Assembly: GCF_026213295.1 (NCBI RefSeq)
Contig: NC_079425.1
Span: 6,960,240 to 7,024,239 of the forward strand
Length of the DNA: 64,000 nt
Reading direction: 5' to 3'
Source: Gadus chalcogrammus
Taxonomy: Eukaryota > Chordata > Actinopteri > Gadiformes > Gadidae
The notes beneath the pieces are model-generated. The model made no database searches. It saw only the letters and a program-made list of their open reading frames with translations, and had not been told where the DNA came from. This document shows, in pieces, positions 1 through 18,900 of this stretch (position 1 is the first letter of the stretch; each line of letters begins with the position of its first letter). Position numbers and translations under genes: made by a program.

Positions 1-185
1 TTATGTGCAATAAAATGTAGTATGTAAATGTAGTGTTATAGGGTTCATTGTATGGGGCTTTGGAGCAACAATCGTTGCAGTGTGTTTTGAATAAGCCTAT
101 GTGTTGATGAACCTTTATATTATTTTGTGTGTCTACGGTATGCTGGAACCAAATGTTACCCAATAGCCGGATAGTGATCCTTCAG

Positions 186-3100
186 TGTGGTTACCTGAAG
201 ACGCTCTGGGAAAAATCAAGGAAGATAGGAGGGTTGTCAATTTGGTGAACTACCAGTCGACACAACAGTTTGAAGTAGGTTTCATCTCTGGTTTCAAAGG
301 TCATCCAGCTTTTAGTTATTGTTTTATTAACCAAAATGTGTGATGTGTCAAAATGCTGTGTTTTTCATGTAGCTCCATAAAGATGAGTTCGTTTCCATCG
401 TGACCAGGATCGAGTTCCTAGGAATGCATTCGCTGTCAAACCTCAAAACCCCAATAGAAATTACCTTCGATATTCAAAGCAATGTAAGTCGCACGTACAT
501 TAATCGCAGTTGAAATTATTTAATTTGATTAAACTCTCAAATAAATAGTTTTAGCTTGCTTAACATGGCTATAAGGAACTCTTTATTCTGCTATGTTGAT
601 TGTTCCTTCATTTGAATGTGAATATAAGAGAAAAAAACGTTTAAATCGTTTTCCAAAACAGATTTCGCAGATGGATAAGGAGGTAGAATGTCGTTATATG
701 GAAGAAGAAGAAGGTGGGTATCTATGTCCACTTTGACTGTAATAACAATAGAGGCCAGTGAATATATTTCTATCCTTATGTGTTTCCCATCTAGCAATAG
801 GTATGTGTTTCTGTCTAGCTTGTGGGATTTGGAGAAGAGGATTTTGTTTTAATGCTTTGGGTTCTCAGCTTCAATATCCAATGGAATTTATTTCCTGTGT
901 GTATTTCACATGACTAATGAGTGTTGTACGGTTTATCTCTTCAGGCTTCACTTGGAAAAATGATGGCTGCAAAACTTCTCGGAATGCTACTGTGGTCACT
1001 TGCAAGTGCAACCATACAACAGCCTTTTCTGTGCTCTTGGTGAAAACATTACAACATGAAGTTGCAATAGAGAAAAATACCCATTTTCATATGTTTACCC
1101 TCTCTGATTTGTGTAGATTTTGAGGTGAACCAGACATTAAAACGAATCTTGTGATTATTCTTTTTTTGTTTTTTATCTGACGGACCAACAGGTTCACCCT
1201 TCGTCATCTATTCCGGCAGAACATTGGAAAATTTTGTCCTACATCAGTTACATAGGCTGTGGCCTTTCTGCCTTTTTCTCCGCCCTATCCCTCATGATCT
1301 ATGTCGTCACAAGGTAAGTTTTCATATCTTCATTATAAAAGATTCACGCAATGTTCAGGGCTTTTAAGACATGTCTAGGTGAGGCAAGACTAAACCACAC
1401 CAAACATGCCTGATGACCTTCCCCATCATCATCATATCCATATTAGGCTACTTATGATCCTGGCTCTTATTTATTCACGTGTCAAACTATTGTCGATCAC
1501 AAAAATGTCACAGAAGGATGAATGCCAATCTGTTAGGCAGGGCTTTCCCTCTTTATTTATCCAGACTATAATTGAAAAACAAACAAACAAATGCAATCAT
1601 TCAATGAATGGTTGACTGTTCATTGGGGATTAATGGTGACACGAGCATGCCTTAGCAACCAAAAAAACACTGAAACCATCAAACAGCACACAACACACAG
1701 ACAACATCAATGGACAGCACCAAACACAGACCTATCTCCACTAGGAAGCCGAGAGAGGAACCGTCTATCTTCATCCATGTGTCCCTGAGTGGGGCTTTGT
1801 TCCTGCTCAACTCCTCCTTCCTGCTGACCGAGTGGGGGGCGAGGTGGAACCCGGGCTGGGTGTGTGAGCTCATTGCGGCCCTCGTACACTACTCCCTGCT
1901 GGGCTCGTTCAGCTGGATGGCGGTCGAGGGTCTGCACCTATACCTGATGCTGATCAAGGTGTTCAACACCGAATACAAGCACTACCAGCTGAAGCTCTCT
2001 CTGTTTGGCTGGGGTGAGTATAGAACTGCGGAATAACCTCAAACGTCAGAAAGCAAAGGTGCTCTTTAGGTATGGTATGAGAGATGGAAAGAGAGAGTGT
2101 GAGTAAGGTTTTGAAGATAAATAATGAGGCGAATATGCCCTACGTTAAGGCCTTCAGAATTTTGGCATTCACACACCTGTGAAGGAGACAGTCAAGATGC
2201 GAATGGACAGGCAGGGTGGATTGCTTGAAACAATCAGGGAAGCGATGCCCTGATCGGCCAGAAATTAGCCGGGAGCTTTCTATATAATTTGGGTTGACAA
2301 TAATTCCAAAATGATAGCAATTAAATCATACCTACAGCACCTTTAACTATAAATTAACATTTGATTATTTGGTTGATTTGGTTGATTTAATGGTTTTCAT
2401 AACCAAATTTAATTCATAAACCTCCTCCTCTTCTGCATTTTTTTGTGTGCGTGACATCAACTTGCACTCTCTCGCATTGGGAATTTTCAACCATAACTTG
2501 ATATGTTTCTGTTCCCCCTTGTATTAAGTCTGCTGCAACACACAGAGTCTCCTCTCATCCACCCGGCCATAAACCTTAAATTCCCTGGAAGTAATCATAC
2601 CCTCTGCTGGCTCCCACAAGTCACCCCTGACCAGAGTGCCTTTGGAGCCACAACCATGAGCATACGGATCAGAGATAACGGAGCTTACAGAAAATAGTCA
2701 CTAAACTGAGTTTGTCTCTCCTAGGAATCCCTGCTGTCGTCGTTGGTGTAACGTGGAGTTTAAAGGATGTAAAACAGATTTATGGCTCGTCAACATTAAC
2801 CATGCTTGACAGCAACCAAACCACTAGCATGTGAGTGCACGCACGGTGGCAGAGGAGCACATAGAACAGAGGGCAAGCTAAGTGGTTTGCACTCTAAAAG
2901 CCAAATTCTGAATTGCATAATGTGACGTAATGACCCACGCTGTAGGACTTTACCTAAGAAGTACAGTTCAGCCTTTCATCTTCACATTTAAAACGGCAGT
3001 GACCCCCCCCTCCCCCCATGGACTGGTCCAACTGGTCCCCTTTACCACCTCATGTTCTGTTTCCACAGCTGCTGGATCAGTGACATTACCTACCTCTATG

Positions 3101-3604
3101 CAACTAATGTGGTGTACTTCAGCCTGGTGTTCATCTTCAACTCTGGCATCCTGCTGATCGTGGCAGTTCGCATCTGCTGCATGGTGACCACTCCGGCCAG
3201 GAAGGGGTTGGGATGGCGAACCGCCACCACTGTGGCGGGTATCACCTGCCTTCTCGGGGTCACATGGGGTCTCGCTTTCCTGGGCTCAGGATACGTCAAC
3301 CTCCCCATCCTGTATCTCTTCTGCATTCTCAACTCAACACAAGGTCGGTATCCGACTTGGATGATTTATTTCAGTGAAAATGCCCTTGGTTTGATTTATC
3401 TTGTCTCTGAAGTGTTTTTTGTGTTTCGTTTTTAATCCGTGTGCGTGGTTGTGTGTGTGTGTGTGTGTGTGTGTGTACCTTGCTCTAGGTGCCTTCATCT
3501 TCTTCTGGATTCTTGGCTTAGCCAGGATTGAGAGAAAGAGAGCCTTGGAGGCCAAGAACGCTTCAGTCTCTATAAATGATTCCAAAGTCACTAGTGTAAA
3601 GTGA
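186..3604 (+). CDS. Adhesion G protein-coupled receptor, ADGRG group (ADGRG3/G5-like), 5'-partial
   Basis: Nine exons join in phase: 186-274, 373-483, 662-713, 945-1039, 1192-1313, 1730-2013, 2725-2830, 3069-3343, 3489-3604 (TGA). About 415 codons are visible; the signal peptide and distal extracellular part lie left of the window, and the first acceptor near 185 is weak. Exons 1-2 encode the end of a GAIN domain. Exon 4 holds the GPS with Cys...CKCNHTTAF, then TM1 (exon 5), TM2-3 (exon 6, SWMAVEGLHLY), TM4 with the classic GWGIPAVVV (exons 6-7), and TM5-7 (exon 8, CWISD...LLGVTWGL). The C-tail is short and basic. Family knowledge: surface receptors autocleaved at the GPS and activated by a tethered peptide. 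The HYxLKLSLxGWG stretch resembles ADGRG3 (GPR97) most, but orthology is not settled. The residue before the cleavage Thr is Thr instead of Leu. The last intron has (GT)13 ending 12 nt before its acceptor. Next gene downstream is a tandem relative. Confidence 0.88.
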
Positions 3605-3748
3605 ACCTGAAATATATACCTTTATATACGATTTGTTATTCAAACAATAACCTTTTTGCAGAACCTGCAATTTTTCTATATATAGCTTTAATTTCTTTAT
3701 CTTTGAACCATTTAAACAAATTATTTTATTTTTTGTAGTATTTATAGG

Positions 3749-3868
3749 TATAATCTCATACCATTCAACATGAATAAAGTATAATGTTATCATTAAACAT
3801 GAATAAAGTATAATCTCATCACTAAACATGAATAAAGTGTAATCTCACCACCGAACATGAATAAATAG
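3749..3868 (+). repeat. 29-bp tandem repeat carrying AATAAA signals
   Basis: Four AATAAA hexamers start at 3773, 3802, 3831 and 3860, exactly 29 bp apart, each inside a copy of AACATGAATAAAGT followed by TAATCTCA. They lie 170-260 bp after the stop codon of the receptor gene, the expected place for its poly(A) signal. A minisatellite has therefore multiplied the probable cleavage signal. Confidence 0.75.
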
Positions 3869-4389
3869 TCAATAGTAATAGAAAACATTATTTGACAGTC
3901 TGACGACTTGTGTTAAATATTAGCTTTAGGTGAACCGACTCTATCGGATTCCGTTGACATTTTACAATATTCCCAGTACATCAAAAACAGGTGCTTTCCG
4001 TCTAAATTACTGCGTTGAACAGACAGCAGCAGGATAAAAAGAAACACATGCTCCATGCTCTAATCGCTTTCAAAAGACGGATGAATGGTTGCATGTAATC
4101 AGCCAAGGCACGGAACTGCCAAGGCTGGATGCTGGCTTCCATTGTATAGGGGCAACTGGCCATGACCTTGACATAGTTTAATCTTTTTCTTAGAGCAGAC
4201 TAGTGATAATGAGGTTACTACGTATGACTGGGAACAACATCAGTATCAGCAAGCAATCCTCACAAATTAAACTTACAAAAAAACATATATTATATAATAT
4301 TAAGGTATTTGCATAATAATGAGGTATCTTCGATAATGAAAATACTTAAAATACACAAATCAACATCCATCAAAATGTACTTGTTACAA

Positions 4390-6222
4390 TTTTTCGTTTT
4401 TATTCTGATTGGCCCCTGCAACAAACGAAAAGTCCTCTGAAGTAAGAGAACCACTTCCTCCTCCGCTTCTTCTTCTTGGGTTTTGTGGCGACCGGCTCCG
4501 TACTCTCCAGTGGGAACAAACATCCTCTGGAAGGCTCCCACAGGAAGCCAGGAGAGCTGGGTCTTTCAGAGCCAGCAGTTCCTTCACACAAGAGAGAAAG
4601 AAGGCATTATTTAGCTTGGCTCACAAATAGTGCACAGCTAAAAACCTAATGTAGAAGTACTCACTACATTACTACCAGTTACCCAATAAGAACACCCAAA
4701 GTAAGGCAAAGTATACTTCAGGCAAGTTTGTTTTGTTTTTCACGATTGGGATTTAGAATTTTTCATGAACAGAAATGTGCATGAAAAACAAACAAATTCT
4801 ATTTGCACAAATGCAAAGTACAAATGCAATTCAAACTTCCTCAAAACGTTGCTCTGGAGCTGCAGCACCGGCCGCCTGGTGGTGCACAGTGGAAGTGCAG
4901 CGCAGGTATCCACGGCCACCCCAGGGGTGTTGTTCAGGATGCGAAGGGTGACTATGGTCAACTGGAGAAGGGTGCATAGTAAATGACCACATCAATAGAG
5001 GAACCCCATGCAATAACATGGTTCTTCACAAAAACATAATATGATAGGATCGGGAATTCTCGTCTCAAAACTCGCTGCATTGATCCCTCACAGGACGATG
5101 TAGGTTGTGATAAAAAACGAAGGACAATCTAGGGTTGTCATATTAGATGACCAACCTCATATAAAACATATAGCTTAGGTAAGATGAGATGGCTACTTTA
5201 TTCATCTTACATGGACATACACCCCCTGGAGGTCTTGTGGACTCAGCGCTTGGCCACCAGAACGGTCCACAGGAGGCAGCTTGGGCACCAGCTGAACCCG
5301 GAGACCCTCCACCAGCTCAGATTCAGAGGCAGTTAGAAATTATAATTTCAACACTCGCTGTTTACCATTAAATGATAAGAATCGAATAATAATCTAGAAA
5401 TACATCAAATGAATCAAGACCTGTCCCTGCTGATTAGTAGACTCATCCTCTAGAACCATGTGGCGTTGGAGGGGCAGGGAGGAGAATGCACCTGCCTCCC
5501 TCAGAACACACCTCGGGTCCAGGGTCTGCTCCAGTCTGTCCGGCACACCCTGGACTACCGAGAGAGGACATTTACATTTGGTTAAGCGATGTTTAATAGG
5601 TGCTTTTATTGAGAATGACAAGTAAGGCTGGAAACAATCAAACCATCCAATAACAATTGGAGTAGCTACAACATAGTGGGCTAAGGAATGAAAAGTCAAA
5701 GTTTTGGAGTACAAAAACTACAGTAGAGTACATTTCCACCTGAAATAATTATCCGTTGGTCATTATCAGTTGGTAGCCCTGTAGTTCTATGAGACACAAA
5801 CAGGTAGATATCTCGAGAACCCTTTGTACAATTTTGACACTTGACCCCTCTATTGAAAGTTTGGGGCAGATATAACTGAATGACACGAAGCCAGACACTT
5901 GCAAATACACCATATGCCCACCTGATGGCGATGAGGACATGTATTTTGATTAAAGGCGATTGAAATATTTCATCAGAAACGTTCTCTTAGTCATTGATTT
6001 TAAACACCATGTTAAATTGCAAAATTTAATTAGGAGGATCCCATTAGGAGGATGTGGTTGCGAAGGCATATCTCTCCACTGTCTCCACCTGACTCTGGAT
6101 GTTTCCAAAGTTGGAGGGTGAAGAGGTGGAGTTAATAAACTGTCCTTTGACGTGGGAGACCGCTGGCTGGAGCTTCTCCAGCTCATCTTGGGGTTTCCTG
6201 CAGGGCCATTCAGGAGGCACTG
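4390..6222 (-). other. Unrecognised cluster of minus-strand exon-like segments
   Basis: Between the two receptor genes the minus strand shows a series of open segments with plausible splice borders. They are about 6090-6222 (acceptor CTTCAG, donor CAG|GTGGAG), 5420-5553 (acceptor GGTAG, donor CAG|GTCTTG), 5217-5325 (acceptor CTGAG, donor GGG|GTGTAT), 4830-4970 (acceptor CTCCAG) and 4390-4600. The first reads as a helical stretch (PQDELEKLQPAVSHVKGQF); the last is rich in Lys/Arg or Glu depending on frame. I do not recognise a family, phases cannot be joined with confidence, and no start exon is seen. It may be a small fast-evolving gene, a decayed gene or chance. Confidence 0.25.
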
Positions 6223-6870
6223 AAGATGGCAGACAGAGGAGATGTGGTAGCAAGCAGACCAGATTTCCTGTAAATCGTGTCAATAGTATTTTTGGATTTA
6301 CCTTAGTTTATTCTTTCAAACGTTTTATTGATATATAGCAAATATGCTGGAACGGTTCTAGAGATAGGTAAGGTTTATCCAAAACGGCGTGCGGTTATTT
6401 CAGTTGTAGCCGACCATAGCCTCTCCACTGATTTTTTTTTTATTATTTGGTTAAAAAACAAAAGCTCAGCGACTCTGCACTTTAATCATGGGAGGGATAC
6501 TAGTTGAATGTATATCGTTTTCAAATGAGATTGGAAAAAGGAAAAAGGAAACTTGATAGGATATTTTTTATGTCATTACAGAGTCTAATATTTGCTGCAG
6601 CAACAAAAACAAAACAATGCTGTTGAAATTGAGATGTGAACAATGTTGTCCTAACTGATTTACTGTCATTCATTCATTATACAATATTAAAACAGCTTGC
6701 CTGGATCTTGGCTTTGCTGCAGTAACAGATTACCTGTCAGGAACAACCAAAATACACATTTCAATAAACAGTGTGTTACGTTCCTATGTATTTGTGAGGT
6801 TTTGGTTTCCCCCCATTTCTGTTTTTCTTTCCCTGTCGTTTGTTATAGGACCAAAATGATGACTGTTCGG

Positions 6871-7268
6871 GTGTCCCAATCCAGTCTCACGGAAATACGT
6901 GACATTGTCACGTCACGTCATTTAATCTATTCATTCGTGATCTGGGACACGTAGGCTAATTTCATTTTTTTCGTGCCAAAAGCACTAATTTCTACTCATT
7001 CTAAAAATAAGAGATGAAGCTCTACCTTTTTCCCGTAGCGGTTTGCCTACAGAGCAGCGCACCTGCATTAAATAGGCCCTATATCCGTGAATTTTCACAA
7101 TTTCTCAGAATCAAAAGGTGAAAGTAGAAACGGGTGGCGAAAAGTTGTCATATTGTTAGAAATGTGGGCTTTTTTGGCACGAAAAATTGAAATTACGCGT
7201 CCCACGAATGAATAGATTAAATGTCGTGACAGTGTCACGTATTTCCGTGAGAGTGGTTTGGGTGTCCA
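6871..7268. mobile_element. Fold-back (inverted-repeat) element
   Basis: The left arm (6871-6983) and the reverse complement of the right arm (7168-7268) share CTCACGGAAATACGTGACA, then TTTAATCTATTCATTCGTG, then TTTCGTGCCAAAA, with few differences and small gaps. The arms are about 100-113 bp and the spacer about 185 bp. No open reading frame is associated. This is the form of a non-autonomous DNA transposon or fold-back element; the superfamily is not recognised. Confidence 0.75.
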
Positions 7269-8461
7269 GCTTGAATGATTGGTGGAGGCTAACCAACTCA
7301 TGTTCGTGCATGATCACACAGGCACTCTTGTGTCCCTGCTGTTAGCTGTGCACCTTCTGTGGTTTGTTGCCACGGTGGCCATTGGTCAAGTATTCTTATT
7401 CAGTAGGGACTGTAGTAGCTGCCCACATGGAATGACCACACAGGATGCAGAGAGATTCGACAGGTGTTCGACTTTAATTCTCTCCCCCTTTCACCACTGG
7501 TATTTTAACACCTTCTGACACCGTGAAAACTATGTAAATTGACAGAAATACAAAGGCCATAGTACCAGATTTCAGTAAATAATACATAGAAATCATGTTC
7601 ACATTCTAAACTAATAATTTTACTTTTAGTAAACTTAAGAAATGAGTTGCAGATCTTATTCAAATCGATCGATATCAGTTGGTTTCACTTCCTTGACGGG
7701 AAACACTTTTTCTGACCTCTGGTCTCTCTAATTTCATGTTATAGACAATGCAAGAGAATGTTACCCAAGCATTTCACGTGAAACTTCCTGTTTGAATGCT
7801 TATAGTGGCGACTGGCGGGGCAGAAAGACAGAGAAAAAGCATTTTTTGTGTGTGGTCATGTTTCCTTAGAAATATGGGACACAGTAAGGCTGGATTAATC
7901 CTGTGAATAAAATGAAGGTCCTACAGCAGCAAATTACAGAAATAGAGAAAGAAAGACTTCATATCAAGCCAGAATAGCAATACACGTGAACCTCCTGAGA
8001 TGGCCTAATTTATAAACCTCAGGCTCCGTGAAGATTGGGGAAAAGCCATTATTATTCCCCACTATTCACTTAGCCTTCAGCGAATAATTGTTAATTATGA
8101 TGAAAATCATAAAGATTGCTTGTCATTTCGTTCAAATATAAAATAGAGCCTACAACTAAAACTTTATTTTCGGTTAATTGAATGTTTTGAATGTAGTAAG
8201 TTTAGATGTAAAGGCTAACAAAATAGTTTTCTACATACACTAGGATTTAATTATGAACTAACTACATTGAAACTCCAATACTGTATGGTCATAAGTTTAA
8301 ACATTGACTTTTGGGTAAAAACGTATCACATGTTGAGCATGAGATATCTGATCCCGCCCCAAACAGAAACAAAACCGTCTGTGACATGCAAGAGAAGTCA
8401 CAACAGCAAAGCCAGGTATTCACAATAGCAGAAGTCAGCTGAACAGAAACCGCTTGAAGAG

Positions 8462-15667
<7,206 letters not shown>

Positions 15668-15820
15668 CAAAAGTGTTATGTCATAAATCTGTCGTCGTAA
15701 ACACTCTTGGCCTGCATCAGGTCTTTGTTCTGGACAGTAATAATTTACTTCTGACCTATGTTATGCATGAAGTTATATGCAAATAAGAATGAATGATTTT
15801 GATATATGTGTGTATGATTA

Positions 15821-15826
15821 AATAAA
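15821..15826 (+). terminator. Poly(A) signal of the second receptor gene
   Basis: AATAAA 154 bp after the stop codon. It leaves only about 135 bp to the slc7a6os start codon, so the two genes are packed head-to-tail. Confidence 0.6.
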
Positions 15827-15839
15827 CAAATCAAAACAT

Positions 15840-15858
15840 TGACGTCACAGATTATTGG
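15840..15858 (+). promoter_or_regulatory. CRE palindrome and inverted CCAAT box upstream of slc7a6os
   Basis: The perfect palindrome TGACGTCA lies at 15840-15847 and ATTGG (inverted CCAAT) at 15854-15858, about 105-120 bp before the ATG at 15961. Both are typical of TATA-less housekeeping promoters bound by CREB/ATF and NF-Y. Use by slc7a6os is inferred from position. Confidence 0.6.
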
Positions 15859-15960
15859 CCCCACCCCCATGTTGTATTTCTTTCGCGACATACGTAGCCT
15901 TTTTTCCGGCAAGCAGAAAGACAGCGTCACAACAGATAGCGAGAGACATAGGCAAACAAC

Positions 15961-18900
15961 ATGGACCCAAACACGACGATCCTGCGAGTGAAGAGAAAGC
16001 GGGGAACGGATCCCGCCGACGCTCTGTTGTTGGCTTGCAAGCGCATCCGACCAGAGAGCTCGCAGACCCCGGGGGAAACGGTTCCGGAGCCCGGTGAAGC
16101 CGAGGTGGACAACACGGTCTTCAAACTCGTGGCGACTGTAGCGACCCAGGTGAGCAGGAGGGAGGCCCCTTGGTTCAGAAAACGCCATCACGTCGTTAGC
16201 TTTAGGAAGAGATTCGTGGCGTTGTTTGGAGAAGACCATGATACGTTTAAACGGTTTACAAATGTTTGAGCACATGGACGCCTTTTTACGCCGTTCGTGG
16301 CCCACCCTGTTTAAAGTCTAATTGTGCTGGGTGGCGGACTCTTTAGCTAGCGTTCATAAGAGCTAACGCTGTTAGCCTTTCTCATTAGCCCTTTTTTCCT
16401 TCTGTAGAGATCTTTTTCTTTTTAGATGTCGACATTCCGGTCCTCAATGAATAAAGTAGATTCCTAAATATCTATATATATCTATATATATATAAAAAAT
16501 AGTACATTTGACCAAACCTTTAAAATGGACACAGATGAAAGAACAAAGCTAAACAAAGCTCAATTATTGAGTTTTCTAAGAAATGAACATATTTTTTTAT
16601 CCGTCATTATTCAATGCTTAACTGAATATATATTCACATGTAGGTTAATTATTTAGAGAACGCAAACACTTTATATATATTTTTATACTACCGTCAGATG
16701 AGGTTGTCTGATTGGCTGACGATGCTGTCATCAATTTGTATTTGGTAACCTGGATCTTGAGACCTGTATACCTGACCTGTGCCTTTTTATTACTGTTGAA
16801 TACATATAATTGGCCTTATATAATTTACGACGTAACAATATTAATGCGATGTCATCATTATGTTGCATTCACAGAAACTCAAGAAATATTCGAAACTGTG
16901 TGATAACACTAATGTTATTCAGATAGAATCAAATGTTCAAAATAAGAATAAATAGTCGGGCAGGAGGCCTAATGTGTCACCGTGTGACTCCTCCCAGGAT
17001 GCACCGGTCCAGGCCCAGGTGCGCGAGGCGCTGGCCCGCCCCCGCGTGGCCCACGCCCTGCGGCCCTCCGCCACCAGCTCTCAGCGCGTTGTCGGAGACC
17101 TGCGCAGTGCCAAGTGGAGCACGCGAAGGGAGGAGCGCTACCGCATCCTCTCCAGCCACCGCGCCGGACTGTCGGCCGCAGAGGGGCGGCCCGCAGAGCC
17201 CGTGGGCCGCGGGGACGAAGTCGACGCTGCCGCCACCGCCGACGGCGAGGAGCTGAAGGAGAAGGCCTGGGCTCTGGGGAAGCTGCAGGTGGTGGACCTG
17301 CTGTGTGAGCATGAGGAGGACCAGGGGAAGCCGGACAAGGTGAGCTCTAGGGAGGATGCCACTGGGCCTGCTTCTGTATTTTACTTTCTCTATCCTGTCA
17401 GTGTTTTCTGACGCGAAGGAGATGTTGTAATAGAGTCCATAGGGTGTCTTAACCTAGTCACCCTTTGGTGTCTGAATTGGATTATTCGCGGATCCATCCA
17501 TCCAAAAAATGACAACGGTGATATTCTTCTCCATCCCTGAATTACTTTTGTGTGTGTTAGGCTTGGGCAATATGATGACCAGGGTGTTTATGTTTATGTA
17601 TTTTGTCCAAGTTTGACGTGTAATTTTTCAGACTGAGAAGGGCTTGTTTTCCACTAATAAGTGGCCAACCTCAAAACTCAAAGTGGGATTTATAGCAGTA
17701 TAGCAATGCTGTGGTGATATTTTCAAAATATTCACACATCTTATTAGGTGTTTATGTAGTTTGATTGTCATTTGAAAGTTATTTTTATGCAAGAAAGACA
17801 CTCGTAGTCAACCGCTATGTACATGCTCTGACTTAAGCACTCTGACGCGGTGGCCTTAAAACAAGATCAGGGGTATGAGCCCCGTGTGCTTACCTGCCGT
17901 GGAGAAGGGGCCTCCAAGAAAAACTGTCGGGCAGTAGCACTCCTTTCAACAGCCATTCAGTACGTTTACATGACAATCAAGAAGATGAATTATTGGCTTA
18001 ATCCAACTATGACTGGATTATTAAGATGCATGTATACACTTTAGTCGGACTATAATCGAATCGAGTTACTCATAGTCGTATTAAGACACCTAGATTATTC
18101 GATTGTTAGTCGAATTAAGAGTGCATGTAACGGATTGGATCGCATGGACTCGGATTTTGCGTTCTGCGCATGCTCGAGGTTTTTCCCGGGGGCCTTGATC
18201 CGGAAGTATAAGGAAACGATAGTCATTTTGTTGTCGCCGTTGGAAAACGAGAGACGGCAATTTATTTAAAAAGGTAAGAAGAGGATGGAGGAAGCCAGTG
18301 TCGTGCCAATGTAGTTACCCCTTATAAGAAGTGTATCATCGACATGCATTCAGTACACACTACGCTTCTATTACGCGAGTAATAATAATAATAAATAAAA
18401 TGTATATAGCGCTTAATATGGTACTCTAAGACGCTTTACATATTGCCCTATCAAAACTATGTAAAACAGAATAGGAATAAAAGCAAAACAGAGGTTAAAC
18501 ATGAGGAATAAGGTGGGAGTTAGGTGGGGAAGGCTAGTGTGAAAAGGTATGTTTTGAGGGCAGATTTGAAAGAAGAGAGGGTTGGAGAGACTTTGATGTG
18601 GGAGGGGAGTGAATTCCAAAGGGTGGGGGCAGCAACTGAGAAGGCCCGATCACCACAAGTCCGTCGCTCAGTCCGTGGAACTTGTAGCAGGTTGGCAGAA
18701 TTGGACCTGAGGAATCGGGAGGGGGCGTGGTGATGGAGGAGGTCGGCAAGGTAGGGGGGGGCTAGGCTGTTGAGGGCCTTGTAGGTGATGGAGGTGATGA
18801 GTAGCGTATGTGTGTGCGCGAGAATGGCAGTGTGTGAGTGACTTCAGCGAGTGAGAGGACGAGCGAGGAGATCGAGCGGTTACGTGTGTCAGTTTAGTGA

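Larger units (their letters stand above)
3870..8461. other. Spacer between the two plus-strand receptor genes
   Basis: AT-rich sequence without a convincing gene on the plus strand. It contains the minus-strand exon-like cluster (4390-6222) and a fold-back element (6871-7268). The remainder (6300-6850, 7300-8400) shows nothing I can name. The sequence just before 8462 should hold the promoter and 5'UTR of the second receptor gene, but I see no TATA box I would defend. Confidence 0.5.
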
